The notes below the pieces were generated by a model. The model was not told where the DNA came from, made no database searches, and saw nothing but the letters and a program-made list of their open reading frames with translations. A DNA stretch of 64,000 nt from Anastrepha obliqua (lineage: Eukaryota; Arthropoda; Insecta; Diptera; Tephritidae): positions 17,630,001 to 17,694,000 of the forward strand of contig NC_072893.1 of assembly GCF_027943255.1 (NCBI RefSeq), given 5' to 3'. Below, in pieces: positions 56,771 through 64,000 of the stretch. Numbering within the stretch: position 1 is the first letter of the stretch; every line of letters begins with the position of its first letter. The translations under genes and the position numbers were made by a program.

Positions 56771-57448
56771 TATAAAACGTATGCAAGGACTAAGGAAATA
56801 TAAGTTGATGGTAACAGATTTTTGCCGATTTCAGCACACCAAAGTTCAAAAGAAGTTGTAGCGCCAATCGATGATTATGATGATGAATGGGCGAAAATTA
56901 TTGAAGGGCTTGAATGCGATTTTTGATTTTGCTTTGCATTACTTTGATGTCAGAAAAGCAGATAAATTTGATAGTGCAGAAATATTTGCACCTTTGCAAA
57001 AGAACAAAAAAAAAAAAACAGGTACAAAAATATGGAGCAATTAGAAAATTAATAAAGAAGTAGGACTTATTCGTAAGTTTGGAGAAATGTTTGTTTCTCA
57101 TTTAATTTTAATAATGGTTTTGACATTTTTTTTTAAATTATTTTTATAGTTTCTTTTATGAAAACATAGTTTTTCCATATACAAAAACCACTAAATCCAA
57201 GTTTCAAAGTTTGTGCGAACTAAAAAAATAAATCAAAAAATGTTTATGAAATTAACAAAAAATAAAAAATAAAATAAAAATTTCGAGTTCGCAGTTTTGT
57301 ATCCCAGTGAATTTGGTGATAATAAAGTGTAAGTTTCAGGTGCCTTAAAAATCGCTTTTATTTTTGACAATTCTTTTTTACGTTATTTCAAGCATTCGAA
57401 ATATGGAAAAAGTGCACAAAAAGTGCGTGTAGCGTAGTACACATAACA
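56771..57448. other. AT-rich, partly Tc1-like subterminal sequence
   Basis: Mixed to AT-rich DNA. 57170-57390 resembles 58400-58640 (CGCAGTTTTGTA, TTTTTGACAATT), so a Tc1-type subterminal region is likely. No coding sequence. Confidence 0.4.
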
Positions 57449-58148
57449 GAAGTGAAACTTTCAAGGCAGACAAAGAAAGAGGGAGAGACCCGAGAGAGAA
57501 TGAGAGAGTGAGAGAGAGAAATAACATATATCTAAATGAATTCACAACACTTGCAGAGAATACAAATAGACAAAATTTACAAAAAACGGAGTAGCGTCGA
57601 CCGGTGTAGGTAAACGCCGGACAAAAACCGTGGCAACAACGCGCACTACTTCGAGCGATTCTAGGACCGCGGCAAGGACACAAATTATCGCAAGGCAATA
57701 CCAATAAATCCGACGCCGGAATGGATAGCACTTTATAGTACGCACAAACACTAGCCATGAAACGGAAATAAGCGCCAAAAAGTAGGCACCAAAAAAAGCG
57801 CCAAAAAAATTTGGACCAAAAAACGCCCCAAACAGTATGCACCAAAGAAATATAACGCCGAAAAGTAGGCACCAAAAATATATTTCCTACAAGTTTACAC
57901 CAACAAACAAGCGTCAAAAAGTGGGCAGTGTTATTTCTCACTATAAATTAGCAACCACAAGGAAAAACTCAGAAAAAAAAAGTGTATCTAAGATATATAT
58001 AAGGTATAGCTCTCTCTCTCTCTCTCCTTTTCCTCTACGTCATATCTTTTTTCTCTCCCGCGGAACGAAAATGTTCAAAACGTTGCATGGCCTTGAAATT
58101 TTACTCTTCATTCTCGCTCGTCCATCGACGCCTAAGAAGTTTCACTTC
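57449..58148 (+). mobile_element. MITE with GAAGTGAAACTT ends, copy 3 (700 bp)
   Basis: Left end ACAGAAGTGAAACTTTC, right end AAGAAGTTTCACTTC. GAGAGAGA (57490-57525) and CTCTCTCTC (58013-58026) runs lie near opposite ends and could pair. Collinear with copies 1 and 2. No protein-coding capacity. Confidence 0.88.
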
Positions 58149-59202
58149 AAAAATTGATAAAAAATCAACGCAATTTTTGAGCCATTTTCGATTTGCTCCT
58201 TGTGATTCAAAAGTAGTGATAGAAATCATCCAAATCGAAAAATCCCCACTAGGAGTTTTAACTCATATCTCTACGATTTCTTGTTATACCATACATATCC
58301 CGTTGCAAAATGTGCGACTATAATTATTATATACCGTCAGCGTCAAAATAAAGTGTACACCAAATATTGTTAAGTTTTGACTATTTGTTTACTTATTTTA
58401 TAATTTCAATTATTTAAAAAAATGGTTCGAACTAAAATAAAACCCATATAAACTAAGGTTTCGAACTTAACACAAGATTTATAAAAATGCTGCAAATGTG
58501 TAGAAAAATTTCACAATTTTTACTAGGAATTTATAGAAAAATTTCAAGTACGCAGTTTTGTAGATTATTGAATTTTGGTATACTAAAATACACAATTCAA
58601 GTATTTCAAAAATTGCGTTGATTTTTGACAATTTTTTCTGCGGACGGTATAGGTTGTTTTTTTCATATAAGAAAATTGTGTCGAATAGAGAAAATGCGCC
58701 AGACCGCTTCCTAAAAAAATGGTCAAAAATCAGTGTAATTTTGAATTTACTTAAAACTTGCACTTTATTATCCAAAATTGAATGATCTATAAAACTAGAT
58801 ACCGAAATTTTTGTAAAAACTCTAAGTAAAAAGTCTGAAATTCTGATGAAAATTTGCCGAAGTTTTATACAAAGTTCGAAACTTTAATTTGTATGGCTTT
58901 TGTTGTAGTTGAACTATACTTAAAAAAAAAATAATAGAAATTTTAAAATAAATAAATAAATAGTCAAATATTAACAATATGAAGTGTAAATATTTAAAAT
59001 TAACAACAAAAACCATGTAACGCAAATTTTGAATTTTTCTATTGTATTAAATTAATTTTTTTTTGTTTTTAATTCCTTCAAAAACAGAATTTTTCGAATT
59101 TTTCTGATTTAGCGGTTTTATAGCTCTTTCAATTATAGTATAACAAAGTACAAGTTCCAAATGGCTCAATTATTTGATGGATTATCTCGTGATGCTCTTT
59201 GG
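58149..59202. other. AT-rich with possible small TA-flanked MITE
   Basis: A segment 58333-58649 starts CCGTCAGCG and ends GCGGACGG, with TA on both sides and phrases shared with 57170-57390, so it may be a small Tc1-type MITE. The rest is AT-rich. No gene. Confidence 0.4.
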
Positions 59203-59338
59203 TGCTTTGCTCAACATTTGACCTATCCATCGCCACTTCCTGCGTTTGATTTGCCTAAGGATGGGTTCCTCGTTCATTAATCTTCACAGTGCGTCGTTAT
59301 TGATGGTGATTGGCCCGAAAATTCTGCAGATGATGTGG
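59203..59338 (-). mobile_element. LINE fragment, C-terminal end (as at 11.8 kb)
   Basis: The minus strand encodes IICRIFGPITINNDAL and LRQIKRRKWRWIGQMLSK, aligning with CLRIICRIFWPNTLS and LWQIKRRKCRSISQL of the element at 11790-13490. Short, broken. Confidence 0.75.
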
Positions 59339-59719
59339 AACTCAACCCCGTACAAAACTACCAAAATTATGCTATGAATTTGGAATACGAAAACTACTTC
59401 GTTAGAAAATACAGCAAAATATTATATTTGCTGGACTACTGACGGAAACTGTCTCTAGGGCTACTTCAGAATACTGACTTTACCACTGCCCTGCTCTTTG
59501 TAGGATTCGACAAATGCGCCTAAGATCAGCACATATTTCATTCTTTGACGGATATTGCTGACAAAAGGCTTGTTAAAACTCGCGAAGTCGTGCATTAGGA
59601 ATTACATAAAATAATATTTTCAACTCCAGATACATAGCACTGGTGACATAATGGCCGCTAGAGGTTTAAGTGAGATCTTTTAACAGATTAGCTAGCACCA
59701 CCTAGCCTAACCTAGCCCA

Positions 59720-60010
59720 ACGAGACCAGGGCAGCTGAGCAGAGGGTGCTGAGATGATTCCACCTAATATTTCAGACAGCTGCTCCAGAAAAGACTCGAA
59801 GTAATACCAAATCTCACCACATAGATACCTAACGGACAATGCTTGGTAGGGGCATCCACCAAATTCGAAAGCTGGGCCTTTGTTATCTCCAGAAACTCCC
59901 TCGAGCGCCCTCGATACATCCGTGACCAGAAGGATCTCGCGACATTTGTACTAACCCAGCGCTCCCTGAATTGACGCAAGACGAACCCCAATCCTCTCAT
60001 TTAGCGGTGA
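59720..60010 (-). mobile_element. LINE C-terminal tail
   Basis: The minus strand encodes VLRQFRERWVSTNVARSFWS, then EITKAQLSNLVDAPTKHCPL and GIYVVRFGITSS, the same tail as at 45.9 and 33.7 kb. A CTAACCTAG run lies beside it near 59705. Confidence 0.75.
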
Positions 60011-60322
60011 AACCATCTCAAGAATCCCCTCTTCAGCGAGCTCATCATCTTAATAGACGCATTCTTGTTTAGAGCAAAAGTAATTGACTCCACCAATAAA
60101 ATAGTGCTTCTTGCCATGGTTTAGTGAAGGTTTGAGCGAGGTACGTAATGGATTAACTACTAATTACTTATTGTCCTGATTTGTTTAACCCATTTTCGTA
60201 CTTATTGCACCGATTAGAATCTAAGCACAACGCAACACTCAAGAAGCAAGAGCAAAAAGTTGCTAAAATTGTCACTAAAGGGTATAAAATGTGCAGTGTA
60301 GATACTACTACTATTAATGTAT

Positions 60323-60358
<36 letters not shown>

Positions 60359-61794
60359 CGCCCTCATACACGTCCGCCCATTTAATCAGTTATTGCCTGC
60401 GCCTCATCGTATCCTGCGCCTCATTTCCATGGTGTACAATTTTGGTGCAAAATATTTAACCAAAAAATTAATTTCGAACGCATTCCATCAAAAAGCACCA
60501 TCAGTGGCAGGGCAGAGACGCCAACAACAACACCAACGCATTCACACTCATTATCATCACCATTCCGGACCTGAAGTGATCTCATTCTTCAACGAAATGG
60601 CTTTTTCGGCAGTGCTGAGCTGCGAACTTCGTTGGTGGTCCGTTTAAGTAAACAAATCAGCTTTTCACCACCGTTGCCGCCATCGCCATCATCATCGTCA
60701 TCATCATCAGCCAGCGTCCACTAGCAGCCAGTGGCAGGCCATCAGTATTTACTCACCACGCCACCACCCTTGCCCTATCGACACGCGTCTCCGTTACATG
60801 TGGGATGGCACGCACGCACACACACACACAGCCACGTATGCACGCTTCGCCAAACATATTTAGTATTTGCAACAGATATGCATCCATACATCTTCTCATG
60901 TGTCTGCGCACTCAAACTGCGTTAATCACTTGCTGCCTGTTGCACGCACTTTCGCATGCTAAGAATGCATTTCTGTTTGTGGCTGCTGCGCCGTGTCAAG
61001 CATTTAAAAAGCTTTCGTTGTCTGCAGCACACAGGCCCAGCCCACCGCCCACCTTCCGCACTACGCTGCTGTCGTTACTCATGTCTCCATAGTAGCCGCA
61101 TTTGCGATTCTGTAGGAATTCTTGACGTCATCAATCATTTCTTTGACATGTCCCGCTTTAGTAAATTTTTTTATGGCTATTTTAATTTTAACAAAAACGT
61201 GTGTTAGTGAGTTCGTGGATGTGCGTACCTAATGAACGTAATTAATCAGTCGAAAACCGGTCGCTGTTGGCTCGACAAATTTCCATTGAAAATTTACGCA
61301 CGCAGTTTAGCCATAAGAATTCAATCAAAGTCTATCACAATCACCTACATACATACATACATACACACATAAGTATGCAAGTACATGAGTGCCAATTAAA
61401 TGATTTTTTTGTTAAGATTTAAAAGAGATTAATTGACAATATCTTAAACACCCGTAGATTTAATCGAAATTATATGCGAACAAAGAGTTTCCGTAATAAA
61501 TTACAAAATTATGTAAAAAATTCGTTACTCGCATATCTTAAGAGTTACAAAAATCATTAAGCAAGGGACACTTGCCTGTCTTCGACTACGCAGACGAATT
61601 ATTATATTAATATATATAAAAAAAATAAACGCAAAAATTTTAGTAACAAATATTTTTAGGTATATTTTATTGCAAAAAATTGAAAAAATTAGTTTTAAAA
61701 ATTGTTGCAAATTACAAAAAAAAAAGAAATTCCCCATAAATTTCAGTAAAAAATATTTTTTTTTTCAAAAATTTTAAAATGTTTTTTTTGGGAT
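60011..61794. other. Non-repetitive island with microsatellites
   Basis: Mixed-composition DNA with a CATA/CA microsatellite at 60325-60359, CATCAT trinucleotides near 60690, a CA run near 60815, and CATA repeats near 61350. AT-rich after 61400. No protein or transposon recognised. Confidence 0.4.
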
Positions 61795-62010
61795 CCCTAC
61801 AAAATGCTGTATATCAAAATTCTTTTCGTACGAAATACTGTAAATTAACGTAACAAAATTCTGCAGTGACAAAATTCTGTATTTAATATACAAAATTCTG
61901 TACTATTTTAAAAAAATTCTGTATTGACAAAATTGTGTATTGACGACATTCTGTACTGACGAAATTCTGTATTAACAAAATTCTGTATTGAAAAAATTTT
62001 GTGTTGACAA
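61795..62010. repeat. Left arm of inverted minisatellite array
   Basis: About ten degenerate copies of a 16-18 bp unit, AAAATTCTGTATTGAC, run from about 61800 to 62010. The right arm at 62222-62360 has the same unit in reverse complement. The arrangement (inverted arms built of short tandem repeats) resembles Foldback elements. Confidence 0.75.
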
Positions 62011-62017
62011 AAGTCAA

Positions 62018-62149
62018 CGAAAAAAGGAGTTCTACGCAAAAATACGGTGGATTGCGTAGCCGGAGTTAGACTGACGAGGGTTATTTTTTTGAAGCGCGGC
62101 CGAAGGCCGCCCACGCGAAAAGGAGTTCTACGCAAAAATACGGTGGATT
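62018..62149. repeat. Direct 32 bp repeat around a GC-rich hairpin
   Basis: A 32 bp sequence beginning AAAAGGAGTTCTACGCAAAA is repeated exactly at 62022-62053 and 62118-62149 (96 bp apart). Between them is a stem-loop, GCGGCC-GAA-GGCCGC (62096-62110), a GC-rich patch unlike its AT-rich surroundings. Confidence 0.85.
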
Positions 62150-62221
62150 CTATCGAAACTGAAGAAAAAAAGTGCGCACTTTTTTTATAAAATTTGTTGA
62201 ATTTCTTATCATTTACTTACA

Positions 62222-62360
62222 GCATTTCGTCAATACCGAATTTTGTCAATGCAAAATTTCGTCAATACAGAATTTCGTCAATACAGCATTTCGGCAATTC
62301 AGAATATTTTTTACAGAATTTTGAAATACAGAATTTTGTAAACAGCATTTTGTAAACAGG
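62222..62360. repeat. Right arm of inverted minisatellite array
   Basis: About eight units of TCAATACAGAATTTCG and variants, the reverse complement of the left-arm unit. It runs directly into mariner coding sequence at about 62361. Confidence 0.75.
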
Positions 62361-62770
62361 TTTTAACAGTTCATAATAAATAAAACCAACTTGGCCCCAC
62401 CAAATACATAGCACAACCTTCGCAGCGTGAATAGTCGGCCGAGGCGACGAAGTAAAAGCATGACCGAGCAATCCCCATGACTTTCTTTTCTTTGAATTGC
62501 TGCAAAGAATCTATTTTTCATCACCCGTTACGATGCGATGAAGAAAACCCTTCCTTTTTTGCCGCAGGAGCAGATATTCACAGGCGAAAAAACGACGTTC
62601 AACATCCCTTGGTTTTAACTCATAGGGAACCCAAGTCCCCTGTTTCTGAATCATTCCCAAAGCATGCAATCGCTTGAAAATGGATTGGCGGGTAACTCCT
62701 ATCACTGAAGGAAGCTCTTTTACGTTTGACACGGATCCTCATTGAGCCATGCCTTCAATTCAGCAAATGT
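62361..62770 (-). pseudogene. mariner transposase, central fragment
   Basis: Minus strand: ELKAWLNEDPCQT, then (shifted) SVIGVTRQSIFKRLHALGMI, KQGTWVPYELKPRDVERRFF and KRKGFLHRIVTGDEK (first catalytic Asp), then a short deletion, HAFTSSPRPTIHAAKVVLCI and WWGQVGFIYYELLKPV, where minisatellite sequence begins. N- and C-termini are missing. It sits between repeat arrays and may have been inserted into or captured by them. Confidence 0.88.
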
Positions 62771-62877
62771 AAAAATGCTAAAAGTGACAACAAGAGAAAA
62801 GAAATTTCCCAAAAATTTGAGCAAAAAATATATTTTTTTCTAAAATTTGTCTTAGATACCCACACCTTTTCTCGTTA

Positions 62878-62945
62878 TACGTACAGTTCACAGAATTCTT
62901 CAGTACAGAATTTTTTAATGCATAATTTCGCAATAATATTGTAAG
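62878..62945. repeat. Further minisatellite units beyond the mariner fragment
   Basis: TTCACAGAATTCTTCAGTAC, then AGAATTTTTTAATGCATAAT, variants of the array unit, here on the far side of the mariner fragment. Supports nesting of mariner within the array. Confidence 0.55.
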
Positions 62946-63014
62946 GAATTCAATTGTTTTTATATTGATTATCAAAAACTTTGGTTCCGCAATTTAACAT
63001 ATCCTAGAGCCGAT

Positions 63015-63236
63015 ATGTCGTTTGATCATAATCTCATACTAGCAAAGTTAAAACTAAAGCTGTCTGCTGCACGCAAGAAACCAAACGTAAATAATAAGAA
63101 AAAATTAACACAAGATTGCTCAAAACTGAATGAAATTGATGCTGGCATTTCATTTCAAATTAACAACACCATCAAAGAGATCCCGTTAAAGACTATAGAA
63201 CTACTTGAAATGCGGGAAAAAGTAAATTTCTAAAAT
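63015..63236 (+). mobile_element. LINE endonuclease C-terminal/linker fragment
   Basis: A 72-codon open frame starts MSFDHNLILAKLKLKLSAAR. DHNL(I/V) with a following LRLKLS-type stretch is the end of the LINE endonuclease domain (the His of SDH is catalytic). It continues KLNEIDAGISFQINNTIKEI, typical linker. Too short to be functional. Confidence 0.55.
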
Positions 63237-63479
63237 ACTCTAAGCTCAAAAGTAACAGATTGAGATGTAATAATAAAACTAACATATAATTGGAAGGAGA
63301 ACTCATAAAATCCTCGAAAGCTGCAATGTGAAGTTCAAAATAAACAAGACTGGCATCATAAAAATGTCTTTGATGGCGCGATCTTTTTAATGAGTTAGTG
63401 CGTTAGAAGTTGGTAATGGTTGAACGGGTTAGGCTAGGGCCTCTATGCACTGCGACCAGATTGATCTATTGTGTGCCCC

Positions 63480-64000
63480 TAATTACTTAATTATAGTAGC
63501 CCGAGGAATCGAACAAGCTGTTTAGGAGGGATCAATTGTAGGTACGAGCCGAGAATTCTGTGTTTCTTTTGGCCTAATGCCTCACAGTTGGTGATTAAGT
63601 GTTCCATAGTCTTGTACTAGATAACTCTATTGTGTTAAAGTATTCATAACAGGCAAAGTGGCCTGTAAGTGGTCCACAAAGTAATCTGAGGCCCTTTTTA
63701 TCTAGGGTTGAGCAGATTTTGCTCTATTGGCATTGAAATTCTAAAACTTTTTGGAGTGACTAAGGCCGCTTGTGATATTCCAGTGTTCCCTGATTTTAAC
63801 CATTTTGTGGTTTCCTGTTTTATATTATTTTTGATAAAGCCGAAAAATGGGATTGGTCCAATAAATAGCCCTTCTGCCTCTTTTTAGGTATAAAAGTCTG
63901 ACTTCTCGTTCCCTTCGCGTTGGAAGTTACATCCCTAGTTGACTTGCAATGAAAGCTTGGTGACATTCGGTTCAGTGGAAGCAAAGTTATTGTGTCTAAA
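63480..64000 (-). mobile_element. LINE C-terminal tail, continues past window end
   Basis: The minus strand reads GLFIGPIPFFGFIKNNIKQE, WLKSGNTGISQAALVTPKSF, KKGLRLLCGPLTGHFACYEY, then (shifted) LITNCEALGQKKHRILGSYL and RFLGLL before a stop near 63490. This is the post-RNase H tail with its Cys/His motif disrupted by the frameshift. The RNase H domain should lie to the right of the window. Confidence 0.8.

Noticed and set aside
1..64000. CRISPR arrays, bacterial operons, rRNA, LTR retrotransposons or integrated viruses
   Set aside because: Looked for characteristic repeats, RT/integrase order, long terminal repeats and rRNA-like sequence; none was recognised. All RT sequences seen are of the non-LTR type.

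Overview
This window looks like the nuclear genome of a higher fly, most likely a tephritid-type fruit fly. The basis is one host protein-coding exon (the large second exon of the pigmentation gene yellow, close to Drosophila Yellow along its length), one eukaryotic tRNA-His gene, and a dense mix of insect transposons: mariner/Tc1, piggyBac, non-LTR retrotransposons (LINEs), a tRNA-derived SINE and several MITE families. The species is inferred, not shown.

Layout. 1-9720 is probably the 3' part of the first yellow intron. The acceptor at 9719-9720 is clear, and no exon 1 was found to its left. This stretch holds a mariner copy cut by the window edge, LINE tails, an extreme A-rich tract (about 2880-3885), and a complete piggyBac-like element (4520-6999) with TTAA duplications and an open two-exon transposase gene. 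That element sits inside an older LINE whose reading frame continues across the empty site. yellow exon 2 is 9721-11132, with two polyadenylation signals after it. From 11.5 kb to the right end no further protein-coding host gene was recognised. If gene order is as in Drosophila (yellow, then the achaete-scute genes), this is yellow/achaete-scute intergenic DNA; that is inference.

The rest alternates between transposon clusters and islands of non-repetitive sequence (about 17.0-19.4, 25.3-26.8, 31.0-32.3, 36.5-38.6, 39.6-41.5, 47.1-48.9, 54.9-56.1 and 60.0-61.8 kb). At least three kinds of LINE are present. One has a second endonuclease-reverse transcriptase type (11790-13490), one has an RT with the catalytic YxDD destroyed (34.0-34.7 and 41.5-42.5 kb), and one carries RNase H (many tails on both strands). 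There are five mariner remnants, a larger DDxD Tc1/mariner element with an internal deletion (38622-39563), and two Tc1-like remnants. MITE families include three copies of a roughly 660-700 bp element with GAAGTGAAACTT ends, an inverted pair of TTAA-flanked 0.7 kb elements, a 412 bp foldback element, and elements ending in GCGCAAAATTAATC. A tRNA-Ser-like SINE appears at least eight times. A palindromically arranged minisatellite array resembling Foldback elements lies at 61.8-62.4 kb.

Apart from yellow, the tRNA and the piggyBac-like transposase, nearly every coding-looking stretch is a broken transposon fragment. The points most worth following are the intact piggyBac-like element with its three palindromes, the foldback-type array, the MITE pairs, and two unexplained protein remnants (20.6-21.0 kb and 53.0-53.2 kb).
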